Shown one piece after another: positions 53,131 to 61,214 of a stretch of DNA of 64,000 nucleotides (position 1 is the first letter of the stretch; every line of letters begins with the position of its first letter). The position numbers and the translations under genes were made by a program. Source of the DNA: JAFDVL01 sp031409955. Its GTDB lineage: Bacteria; Acidobacteriota; Blastocatellia; RBC074. Under the pieces are notes generated by a model that saw nothing but the letters and a program-made list of their open reading frames with translations, was not told the origin of the DNA and ran no database searches. The stretch is taken from the NCBI GenBank assembly GCA_031409955.1, contig JANNYF010000044.1:6043-70042 (forward strand). Reading direction: 5' to 3'.

Positions 53131-55218
53131 ATGCGCATCGTTCTCTCAATCCTGCTAATTACCGCATTGATACTGCCTGCCGCAGCGCAGAGCGATTTGA
53201 AACCGTTCACGTTCGATCATCGCGGCGCTGCGAATTCTGTGATTGATCTGTCGTTTCTGCTGGATGCTCCGGCAGGGAAGCGCGGGTTTGCTCGCATTGC
53301 GAATGGGCATCTGGTGACAGGCGATGGCAAACGGTTGCGGCTCTGGGGCGTCAACATTACCGATTGGACGCGTGGCTCGACGATGTTTCCGGCGAAAGCG
53401 GATGCGCCAATGTGGGCGGCGACGCTCGCGCGGTTCGGCGTCAACTGCGTGCGGCTACATTTTCTTGATCTGGCTTCACCCCGCGGACTGATTGATGCGA
53501 AACGTGATGACACGCGCGGCTTTGATGCCGAGCAGCTTGACCGCTTCGACTTCTGGATTGCGGAACTCAAGAAGCGCGGCATTTACCTCAACATCAATCT
53601 CAATGTCGGCAGGTCGTACAAAGCGGGCGATGGTGTCAAAGATGCCGACAAGATTCGTTGGGGCAAAGGGCTGACGTATTACGATGCGCGATTGATTGAG
53701 TTGCAGAAGGAATATGCCAAGCAACTCTTGACGCATTTGAACCCATACACCAAAACCGAATACCGGAATGATCCGGCAGTCGTGACGGTGGAAATCGCCA
53801 ATGAAAACGCGCTGTATCTCGGCTTTCGTGCGCCGACGCCTGCGTATGAAAAAGACTTGCTTGATATTTACAACAACTGGCTGAAGCAACAATGCAGTCC
53901 GGCGGAGCTGGCCAAGCTGCGCACCATCGCGGGCGTCGCGGCGGATCAGCCGATTCCGCGTTTGCTGAGCAATGAAAAGAACAGCGCGCCGCCTGAACGA
54001 TTTTACACCGAACTAAAATTTGTGATGGAGATGGAGCAGCGTTTCTTTCAAGACATGCAGTCGTATCTGAAAGACACGCTGAAAGTAAAAGTCCCCATCG
54101 TCGCCACTGCCGATCACAGTCACAGCGGCAGCAGCTATCCCATGCTGACTTCGACCTCGCAACTCGACATCGTAGACGGTCACACCTACTGGCAACATCC
54201 GGGGCCGCGTGGCATTCCGAACACGCCGATGGTCAATGATCCGCGCAATTCCACCGTCGTCGAACTCTCGCGCACAGCGTTCGCGGGCAAGCCGTACACG
54301 GTCAGCGAAACCAATCATCCATTCCCCAACGATTACGCCAGCGAAGGCATTCCGATTCTCGCGGCCTATTCCGCGCTGCAAGATTGGGATGGCGTTTTCT
54401 GGTACACGTTCGAGCCGAAAGCGGCGGCGGATTGGCAGCCGATGATTGGCGACGCCTTCGACATCTCGCATCATCCCGTCAAGTTGCCGCAACTCGCAGC
54501 GGGCGCGTTGATGTTTCTGCGCGGCGATGTGCGTACCGCGCGGCAAACGATGCAGCGGTCGTATTCGCGGCAGCAAGTGGCGGACAGCACGCGTTTGCCC
54601 GGCACAGAACGACCGTATTTCACGCCCGGCTTCCCCGCGTTGTTGCCGTTGCAACACGGTTCGCGCATCGCCACGCTGGATGGCAAACCGACCGAGAAAA
54701 TTGAATGGCAAGCGGCGAATCCATTGGTTTCCGACACGGGCGAATTGACCTGGACAACCTCGGCGGAAAAAGGCGGGTTGGTGACAATCGAGTCAGAGCG
54801 CACGACCGCCGCCATCGGCTTTACAAAAGCGCACGCCAAGCCCTTGCGTTATCTGCTCCCACAGCTTAACAATCGTTTCGCCAGCGTGACGTTGAGTGCG
54901 TTGGATAACCAACCGATTGCGCGGTCTGGTCGCATGTTGCTGACGGCAGGCGCAATGGCAGGCAATAGCGGAATGCAATGGAATGAGAATCGTTCGGCAT
55001 TAACGCAAGCGGGAACTGCGCCGACGGTGATCGAACCTGTCACCGGGCAATTGCTGCTGCGCAATTTGGTTGGTGTGCGCAGTGTGACGATAGCCGCGCT
55101 GGACGGGCGCGGAATGCGCATTGGCAATCCTGTTGCAGCGAAGAAGACGGCGGACGGCTGGCAGCTTACGTTGGGCGAAAACGTTACGACCTGGTATGAA
55201 ATTAAGGTTCGACGGTGA
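53131..55218 (+). CDS. Secreted glycoside hydrolase (clan GH-A, GH5-like)
   Basis: 695 residues from ATG 53131, preceded by CAGGAG; a longer frame from 53002 reads through the inverted repeat and is rejected. Signal peptide MRIVLSILLITALILPAAAQ. A (beta/alpha)8 domain spans about 40-430: LRLWGVNITDW, FGVNCVRLHFLDLASP, the acid/base N224-E225 in EIANENALYLG, and a putative nucleophile E393 in YTVSETNHPFP. The C-terminal 250 residues are beta-rich. Substrate is unknown (beta-mannan, beta-glucan or a glycoconjugate). Confidence 0.8.
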   Translation: MRIVLSILLITALILPAAAQSDLKPFTFDHRGAANSVIDLSFLLDAPAGKRGFARIANGHLVTGDGKRLRLWGVNITDWTRGSTMFPAKADAPMWAATLARFGVNCVRLHFLDLASPRGLIDAKRDDTRGFDAEQLDRFDFWIAELKKRGIYLNINLNVGRSYKAGDGVKDADKIRWGKGLTYYDARLIELQKEYAKQLLTHLNPYTKTEYRNDPAVVTVEIANENALYLGFRAPTPAYEKDLLDIYNNWLKQQCSPAELAKLRTIAGVAADQPIPRLLSNEKNSAPPERFYTELKFVMEMEQRFFQDMQSYLKDTLKVKVPIVATADHSHSGSSYPMLTSTSQLDIVDGHTYWQHPGPRGIPNTPMVNDPRNSTVVELSRTAFAGKPYTVSETNHPFPNDYASEGIPILAAYSALQDWDGVFWYTFEPKAAADWQPMIGDAFDISHHPVKLPQLAAGALMFLRGDVRTARQTMQRSYSRQQVADSTRLPGTERPYFTPGFPALLPLQHGSRIATLDGKPTEKIEWQAANPLVSDTGELTWTTSAEKGGLVTIESERTTAAIGFTKAHAKPLRYLLPQLNNRFASVTLSALDNQPIARSGRMLLTAGAMAGNSGMQWNENRSALTQAGTAPTVIEPVTGQLLLRNLVGVRSVTIAALDGRGMRIGNPVAAKKTADGWQLTLGENVTTWYEIKVRR

Positions 55219-55304
55219 TTTGAGATTTGAGATTGTGTGAGGTTCTGCCTTATGCATCGGCTTCAAATAATTCGCGCATAATTCGCGGCTACAAGAATGA
55301 AGCT

Positions 55305-55937
55305 ATGCCCGATTCCACCACAATTCGCGTCATCCTCGTAGACGATCATCCCGTCGTGCGGTACGGGTTGGCGGCGATCATCGGTTTGCAGGCCGATATG
55401 ACGGTGGTCGCGGAAGCGGGATCAGGCGAAGAGGCATGTGCGGTTTGTGCGCGGCAGACGGCAGATGTCTTGCTGATGGATTTGCGTTTGCCGGGGATGA
55501 GCGGCGTAGATGCGATTCGCGCCATTCGCAAAAACTGTCCCAAGTTGCGCTTTATCGTCCTGACCACCTACGACGGTGACGAAGATATTCATCGGGCGCT
55601 CGAAGCGGGCGCACAAGCCTACCTGCTGAAAGGTATGTCGCACACCGACCTCGTGAATGCGATTCGCAAAGTCCACGCCGGATTGAGATACATTCCCGCC
55701 TCTGTTTCCAAAAGTCTCGCCGAACGCCCACCCCATTCAGAACTGAGCGCACGCGAGATGGAAGTCTTGCAACTGATCGTGCGCGGACACAGCAACCGTG
55801 AAATCGGCGAAGCGCTCGGCATCAGCGAGGCGACGGTCAAATGGCACATCAACATCATTCTGAGTCGCCTCAATGTCAGCGACCGCACCCAGGCTACGGT
55901 CGCCGCGTTGCAGCGGGGGATTGTGCATTTGCCTTAG
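55305..55937 (+). CDS. NarL/FixJ-family response regulator
   Basis: 210 residues from ATG 55305; a frame from 55227 is rejected. Receiver domain with VDDHPVVRYGL and phospho-acceptor D in VLLMDLRLPGMSGVDAI, conserved Lys in YLLKGMSH. The LuxR-type HTH is SAREMEVLQLIVRGHSNREIGEALGISEATVKWHINIILSRLNVSDRTQA. The cognate kinase is presumably the propeller histidine kinase downstream. An ATTCGCGGCTAC word just upstream (55281-55292) resembles one arm of the repeat at 63418-63555. Confidence 0.93.
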   Translation: MPDSTTIRVILVDDHPVVRYGLAAIIGLQADMTVVAEAGSGEEACAVCARQTADVLLMDLRLPGMSGVDAIRAIRKNCPKLRFIVLTTYDGDEDIHRALEAGAQAYLLKGMSHTDLVNAIRKVHAGLRYIPASVSKSLAERPPHSELSAREMEVLQLIVRGHSNREIGEALGISEATVKWHINIILSRLNVSDRTQATVAALQRGIVHLP

Positions 55938-55939
55938 CA

Positions 55940-56021
55940 GGGTAGCGCAAACAGTTAGTTTGCGAGGTTTCATTGAGCGAATTCCTGACCCAACACTTCA
56001 AACAAACAGTTTGCGCTACCC
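55940..56021. repeat. Inverted repeat of the GCGCAAACTGTTAG family between regulator and kinase genes
   Basis: Arms 55940-55961 (GGGTAGCGCAAACAGTTAG...) and 56000-56021 pair over 22 nt with two mismatches; loop 38 nt. It starts 2 bp after the regulator stop. Same family as 60499-60619 and the solo copies at 13241-13265 and 59162-59186. Confidence 0.85.
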
Positions 56022-56074
56022 CGGCTGCGGCTCTTACTTATCGCTCGACTGATTCCCAATCGAAGAATTGCTGC

Positions 56075-59000
56075 ATGACTTTAGAACCGAGAATTCAACC
56101 GACAACATACGTGGTCAGCCTTTGTCCCTTTGTCTCTAGGTCTGTTTTATTACTTGTACTTTTGCTCGGCTTGGCAGTGACAGCCCAAACCCCATCATCA
56201 GATTCGATTCCGTACAGCCGCCGCGTCTGGCGCAATGTAGACGGCTTGCCCGAAGACTTTGCGCAAGCTCTGGCGCAATCACCCGATGGCTATCTTTGGA
56301 TCGGCACGAGCGGTGGATTGGTGCGCTTTGACGGCACCTCGTTTGTGGTCTTCAACCGCGAGACTGTGTCTTCGTTTCAGGATGACAGTGTGTATTCGTT
56401 GCTGGTGGCACACGACGGCACGCTGTGGGCAGGGACGGAAGGTGGCGGCTTGATGCGCTATCAGCAGGGCGCGTTTCGTGCGTTCGGCGTGGCGGACGGG
56501 CTGACGAATGGTTTTGTGCGCGTCATTTTTGAAGACAGTGCGCGGCGGCTGTGGGTGGGGACGGATGTTGGATTGTTTCGGATGGAGAACGACAAGCTGG
56601 TGCGCGTAGACAACCGCGACGGCGTGCCGCGTATGAGTGTGCATACGATTTGCGAAGACCGCGCGGGACGTTTATTGATCGGTGGTTGGGGCTTGTTGAT
56701 CCTGCACGGGACAACCGCGAATTACTTCACCTCCAGCGAAAGCCAGGCCGACAAAAGCATCCGCACGATTCGCCAAACCACCGACAATGCCATCTGGATC
56801 GGGACGATTTCGGGACTGCGCCGCATTGCACCCGGTCACAACGGCAATCCTTTTTTGCAGCCCAAACTTTTCAGCCAAATCAATATCAGCGTCCTGCTCG
56901 AAAGCCGCAACGGGCAACTTTGGATCGGTACTTACGGGCAGGGATTGATGCGGTATCAAGGCGGGCAAGTCACGAAATTCACCGCGCCCGCGCTGCTCCC
57001 GCATAACAACGTGCTGACGTTGTTTGAAGACGGCGAAGACAACGTGTGGGTCGGCACGCAGGGCGGTTTGTTGCGCTTGAGTCCGAGCGTTGCCAGCACG
57101 ATTACGACGGCGGATGGGGTGTCGCAAAGCATCAATACGATTTATCAAGATCGCCTTGGGCAAGGCGGCGAGTTGTTGGTCGCGTCTTTGAATGGGCAAT
57201 TGCTGCGCGTCGTCAATCAAACGCTGGTTCCGGTAGCCTTGCCTTCAGCCGTGCGCGGCATGCCGATTCGCAATATGTTCCGCGATCATCGCGGCGCGCT
57301 CTGGCTCGGCACCGATGGGCAAGGCATTGTGCGAATGGACAGCGCCGGAATCGCTCGCTACACCATGCGGCAAGGGTTGAATAGCGATTTCACGCGCGCG
57401 TTTTGCGAAGACCACGACGGCAGTTTGTGGATCGGCACCGATGGCGGCTTGAGTCATTTTGATGGCCAGTCATTTCAAAACTTCACCGCGCAAGATGGTT
57501 TGGCGTACAACAGCGTGCGTGCTTTGTTGCTGGATCGCAGCGGCAGTTTGTGGATTGCGACCGATGGCGGCCTGAGCCAATTACGCGCGAACGCTTTCGT
57601 CAATGCGCCTGTGTTGGAGCGGTTGCGCGGGCGCAAGATTTGGGCATTGCACGAAGATGCCGACGGCGGATTGTGGATTGGCACGCACGGCGATGGCTTG
57701 TTTTGCCTGAAAAATGGCGCTCTTGCGCAGTTCACGACCAAAGCCGGACTGCCCAGCAACAAGATTCATTTCATTGCCGAAGACGCGCGCGGCAATTTGT
57801 GGATGAGTGGGCCAAGCGGGATTCTTTCGGTCGCGCGCCGCGATTTGGAAACGCAAGCCCAACAATCTTCTGGTCAATTGGCAGTACGCGTGTACAGCAC
57901 GGCGGAAGGTTTGAGTACAAATCAGATGAACGGCGGCGTGCAACCGGCGGGCGCGTTGCTCGCTTCGGGTGAATTGTGGTTCCCTTCGACCAAAGGCGCT
58001 GTGCGCTTGATCGCCGATGGCGCAGCCCGTCGCAACGCGCCTCCGGTATTGATTGAGCAGGTGATTGCGGATGACCACGCCGAAGCTTTTTCCGGCACGT
58101 TGCAACTCGCGCCTGGACTGCGCAAACTCGAAATTCATTACACCGCGATTCGGCTGCGTTCGCCGGATCGCATGCGGTTCAAGTATCGGATGGAAGGCTT
58201 CGAGTCGGAGTGGACGGAAGCCGGGCAACGCCGCGTGGCGTACTACACCAACCTTCCGGCAGGCCAATACCGCTTTCAAGTAATCGCCTACGAATTGGAC
58301 GATCCGCGCAATGCCGCCGAGCAAATTTTGCAGATCGTGTTGCAGCCGCATTTTTACAAGACGCCGTGGTTCATCGCACTGTGCGCATTGCTCGTGACAG
58401 CGATTGCGTGGGGCGCGTATCGGTTGCATGTGCGCAATTTGCGGCAACGGTTCGACGCCGTGTTGCAGGAGCGGAATCGCCTGGCGCGCGAGATGCACGA
58501 CACGTTGATTCAAGGCTGTGTCGGCGTTTCGACATTGCTGGAAGCGGCTTCGAGTGCGCAGGAACTGGCGCCGAGTATCAGCAATGAATTGGTGGAGCGC
58601 GCCCGGAACGAAGTGCGCGCCACGGTAGATGAGGCGCGGCTGGCGGTGTGGAATCTGCGGCATGAACCTGGCGAAGGGTTAATCGCGGCGCTGTCACAAT
58701 TGGCCCGTCGCACGGAACAGGAATCTGGCATCCCCATCAAGCTTGAAAGTATGGGGACGCCGCAGCCATTGGGCGCAGAAAGCGAGCGAAGTTTGCTGAT
58801 GATTATTCGCGAAGCGTTGCAGAACGCCTTGCGCCACGCGGCTCCGCGCCATGTGACTATCGCACTGAACTTTACTGCGTCCGGTCTGCAAGTAAAGATT
58901 GAAGATGATGGCACGGGGTTCGATGCCGCCAACCTGCATTCATCAAATGGGCATCATTATGGCTTGCTTGGGATGCGCGAGCGGGCGGAGAAATTGGGCG

Positions 59001-59077
59001 GGAAATTTCAACTGACGAGTGCGCCGGGCAACGGCACACAGGTGCGGCTCAGCATTCCGCTGACCATCACGTCGTAG
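56075..59077 (+). CDS. Two-component propeller sensor histidine kinase (HisKA_3)
   Basis: 1000 residues from ATG 56075; the longer frame from 55973 would translate a repeat arm (KQTVCATP), so it is rejected. Signal/anchor at about 20-38. Residues ~45-640 contain about a dozen LWIGTxxGLxRF propeller repeats, then a Y_Y_Y domain (LEIHYTAIRLRSPDRMRFKYRMEGFESEW), one transmembrane helix (FIALCALLVTAIAWGAY), and a HisKA_3/HATPase domain with H808 in REMHDTLIQG, IIREALQNALRHA and EDDGTGFD. It senses an extracytoplasmic, possibly carbohydrate, signal and phosphorylates the NarL regulator upstream. Confidence 0.9.
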   Translation: MTLEPRIQPTTYVVSLCPFVSRSVLLLVLLLGLAVTAQTPSSDSIPYSRRVWRNVDGLPEDFAQALAQSPDGYLWIGTSGGLVRFDGTSFVVFNRETVSSFQDDSVYSLLVAHDGTLWAGTEGGGLMRYQQGAFRAFGVADGLTNGFVRVIFEDSARRLWVGTDVGLFRMENDKLVRVDNRDGVPRMSVHTICEDRAGRLLIGGWGLLILHGTTANYFTSSESQADKSIRTIRQTTDNAIWIGTISGLRRIAPGHNGNPFLQPKLFSQINISVLLESRNGQLWIGTYGQGLMRYQGGQVTKFTAPALLPHNNVLTLFEDGEDNVWVGTQGGLLRLSPSVASTITTADGVSQSINTIYQDRLGQGGELLVASLNGQLLRVVNQTLVPVALPSAVRGMPIRNMFRDHRGALWLGTDGQGIVRMDSAGIARYTMRQGLNSDFTRAFCEDHDGSLWIGTDGGLSHFDGQSFQNFTAQDGLAYNSVRALLLDRSGSLWIATDGGLSQLRANAFVNAPVLERLRGRKIWALHEDADGGLWIGTHGDGLFCLKNGALAQFTTKAGLPSNKIHFIAEDARGNLWMSGPSGILSVARRDLETQAQQSSGQLAVRVYSTAEGLSTNQMNGGVQPAGALLASGELWFPSTKGAVRLIADGAARRNAPPVLIEQVIADDHAEAFSGTLQLAPGLRKLEIHYTAIRLRSPDRMRFKYRMEGFESEWTEAGQRRVAYYTNLPAGQYRFQVIAYELDDPRNAAEQILQIVLQPHFYKTPWFIALCALLVTAIAWGAYRLHVRNLRQRFDAVLQERNRLAREMHDTLIQGCVGVSTLLEAASSAQELAPSISNELVERARNEVRATVDEARLAVWNLRHEPGEGLIAALSQLARRTEQESGIPIKLESMGTPQPLGAESERSLLMIIREALQNALRHAAPRHVTIALNFTASGLQVKIEDDGTGFDAANLHSSNGHHYGLLGMRERAEKLGGKFQLTSAPGNGTQVRLSIPLTITS

Positions 59078-59087
59078 CAAATTCAAA

Positions 59088-59186
59088 TGTTGCGCGAAAT
59101 TTTAGGTTTGGTAGGTCGGAACCAACAGCGGTGCTGGCAACCAAGCCTACAGTCAACGAAGACGCAAACTAACAGTTCGCGCAACA
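59088..59186. repeat. Decayed inverted repeat of the GCGCRAACTGTTAG family
   Basis: The right arm 59162-59186 is identical over 25 bases (opposite orientation) to 13241-13265. The left arm 59088-59112 (TGTTGCGCGAAATTTTAGG...) is a degraded partner. It lies between the convergent histidine kinase and acyl-CoA dehydrogenase genes, 3 bp from the stop of the latter. Confidence 0.75.
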
Positions 59187-59189
59187 GCA

Positions 59190-60332
59190 TCAACGCACCA
59201 ACAATTGCCGCGCAATCACCAACCGCTGCACTTCACTGGTGCCTTCGCCAATCGTGCAGAGTTTTGCATCGCGCCAGAATTTTTCCGGCGGATAATCTTT
59301 CGTGTAGCCGTAGCCGCCGTGAATCTGAATCGCTTCTTCGCAAACCTTCACCGCGATTTCCGAGGCATAGACTTTGGCCATCGCTGATTCTTTGGTGGTT
59401 TGCTTTTTGTTGTCCTTCAGCCACGCCGCGCGATGAATCAACAAGCGCGCCGCAGCAATTTGCGTGGCCATATCCGCGAGCTTGAATTGAATCGCTTGAA
59501 ACTCAAAAATTGGTTTGCCGAACTGCTCGCGCTCTTGGGAATATTTCAGCGCCGATTCATACGCACCCTGCGCAATGCCGAGCGCCATCGAAGCGATGGA
59601 AATGCGTCCGCCGTCTAAAATTTGCATCGCATTGACAAAGCCTCTGCCGCGTTCGCCGAGCAGGTTTTCATGCGGCACATAACAATCCTCAAAAATAATC
59701 GAAGCCGTTTCCGACGCGCGCACGCCGAGTTTATTTTCTTTTTTGCCGGGCAAAAATCCGGGCGTGCCGCGCTCGACGATAAAGGCCGAAACGCCGCGCG
59801 ACCGCATCTCGCGTTCCGTGAACGCCAGCACGACGCAGGTGTCGCCCGAGATGCCGTGCGTGATGAAATTCTTTGCGCCGTTGAGAATCCAGCCGCCGTT
59901 TTCCCTGCGCGCGCTGGTCTTCAATCCTGACGCGTCCGAGCCGGAACCCGGTTCCGTCAATGCCCACGCGCCGACCTTTTTGCCTTGCGCCAGCGGCGTG
60001 ACGAAGCGTTCGCGTTGCTCTTTGGTGCCGTATTGATAGATGTGATTGGTGCAGAGCGAATTGTGGGCTGCAACGGACAATCCAATGGAACCGTCTACGC
60101 GCGAAAGCTCTTCGATAACGGTCGCGTATTCGATGTAGCCCATTCCTGCGCCGCCGAATTCTTCAGGAAAGATCACACCGGTCAAGCCCAATTCACCCAG
60201 CTTCGGCCACAATTCTTTCGGGAAATATTGCGCTTCGTCCCATTCCATCACGTGCGGTTTCAATTCTGCTTCGGCGAATTCGCGGACGGTACGTTTGACT
60301 TGTTGTTGTTCGTCGGTCAATTCAAAATCCAT
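59190..60332 (-). CDS. Acyl-CoA dehydrogenase
   Basis: 380 residues from ATG 60332, preceded by GAGGAGATTA; a frame from 60386 is rejected. Family signatures: WALTEPGSGSDASGLKTSA, the catalytic-base segment near the C-terminus (CEEAIQIHGGYGYTKDYPPEKFWRDAK) with the FAD-binding IGEGTSEVQRLVIARQL end. The AIQIHGGYGYTKDYP block with R..RDAK is typical of short/branched-chain members. It oxidises acyl-CoA to enoyl-CoA. ETF genes are not adjacent. Confidence 0.93.
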   Translation of the reverse strand: MDFELTDEQQQVKRTVREFAEAELKPHVMEWDEAQYFPKELWPKLGELGLTGVIFPEEFGGAGMGYIEYATVIEELSRVDGSIGLSVAAHNSLCTNHIYQYGTKEQRERFVTPLAQGKKVGAWALTEPGSGSDASGLKTSARRENGGWILNGAKNFITHGISGDTCVVLAFTEREMRSRGVSAFIVERGTPGFLPGKKENKLGVRASETASIIFEDCYVPHENLLGERGRGFVNAMQILDGGRISIASMALGIAQGAYESALKYSQEREQFGKPIFEFQAIQFKLADMATQIAAARLLIHRAAWLKDNKKQTTKESAMAKVYASEIAVKVCEEAIQIHGGYGYTKDYPPEKFWRDAKLCTIGEGTSEVQRLVIARQLLVR

Positions 60333-60498
60333 GCAGATAATCTCCTCAATCAAGAGCCAAATTCGGGGACAGGTATTCAATTGCAAGCGCGGAAGCGAAC
60401 GGTAGTCTAAAGGACGCCTCGCCCGGTCTCAAGAAAAATCTCCAGCAATTCTCTGTTTAGAAAGAAGCGCGGATTTGAGCAGGGGAAAAGTCGCGGGC

Positions 60499-60619
60499 GG
60501 GGTAGCGCAAACTGTTAGTTTGCGACGCTGGCGCGGGACGAACCTGGAGAGAAACGAATGATGGTTATCTGCGATGTGTTTGTGTGGGAACACCGCAAAC
60601 TAACAGTTTGCGCTACCCC
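60499..60619. repeat. Perfect 26-bp inverted repeat of the GCGCAAACTGTTAG family
   Basis: Arms 60499-60524 and 60594-60619 (GGGGTAGCGCAAACTGTTAG... and complement) are exact reverse complements, loop 69 nt. Each arm contains the 7-bp hairpin CGCAAAC..GTTTGCG. It occupies the 425-bp divergent gap (60333-60757); no other feature is recognised there. Confidence 0.92.
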
Positions 60620-60757
60620 AGCGATGGCTTCTGCTCGTTCCTTTGCCGTGCTGATTTCCAAACTGAGAATTACTGGACTTGACAAGCTTCTTGTCGCGCA
60701 TCAATACTTACTCGCATCTGGAATTACTCAAATTCATTGGATGTGAAAGCCCAAGTG

Positions 60758-61099
60758 ATGAATCTGCCAAAAACCAAAACAAGCGCGCGAAGATTGTTGC
60801 CAGCCCTGCTGCTGGCGCTGCTGCTCAATCTGAGCGGTCACGTGTTTTTGCATTTGGGCGATGCTGTCTTTGAGGGCGAAGAAGCGCATTTTACTTCGCA
60901 TCACGAATCCAGAACCGCTTCTGCACCACCGCATCAATGTTCCGTTTGTCAGGATCATCAGCATCTCACCTTGGAATCGCCTGCGACTGATGCAGCTCTC
61001 ATCGCAGCGAATACCGTTGCGCCGCTGCGGTCACACGATGCGATCTCGTTATTTCTGCCCGCCCATTTCAAACCGACCCGCGCACCTCCGCGCAGCTAA
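60758..61099 (+). CDS. Small exported Cys/His protein upstream of a TonB receptor
   Basis: 113 residues from ATG 60758. Signal peptide or anchor (LLPALLLALLLNLSGHVFLHLG), then a histidine-rich stretch (HFTSHHESR) and HQCSVCQDHQHL, a possible metal-binding site with CxxC and several His. No family could be named with confidence; it resembles the DUF2946-like small proteins that sit beside metal-related TonB receptors. Coupled position with the receptor 115 bp downstream suggests a role in metal uptake or sensing. Confidence 0.7.
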   Translation: MNLPKTKTSARRLLPALLLALLLNLSGHVFLHLGDAVFEGEEAHFTSHHESRTASAPPHQCSVCQDHQHLTLESPATDAALIAANTVAPLRSHDAISLFLPAHFKPTRAPPRS

Positions 61100-61214
61100 A
61101 TCCCTGCTCTGAAATTTCATTGCCTTGCCCCTTCTGCAAAGCCTGCGGATGTGATGGCAAGGCCGTTCATATTGGATTCAATTGTGTGAGCCACATTCAC
61201 CAGAGGATTTAGTC

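Noticed and set aside
55973..56074. N-terminal extension of the propeller histidine kinase
   Set aside because: It translates the arm of an inverted repeat (KQTVCATP, also seen in other unrelated frames); the ATG at 56075 precedes a normal signal segment.
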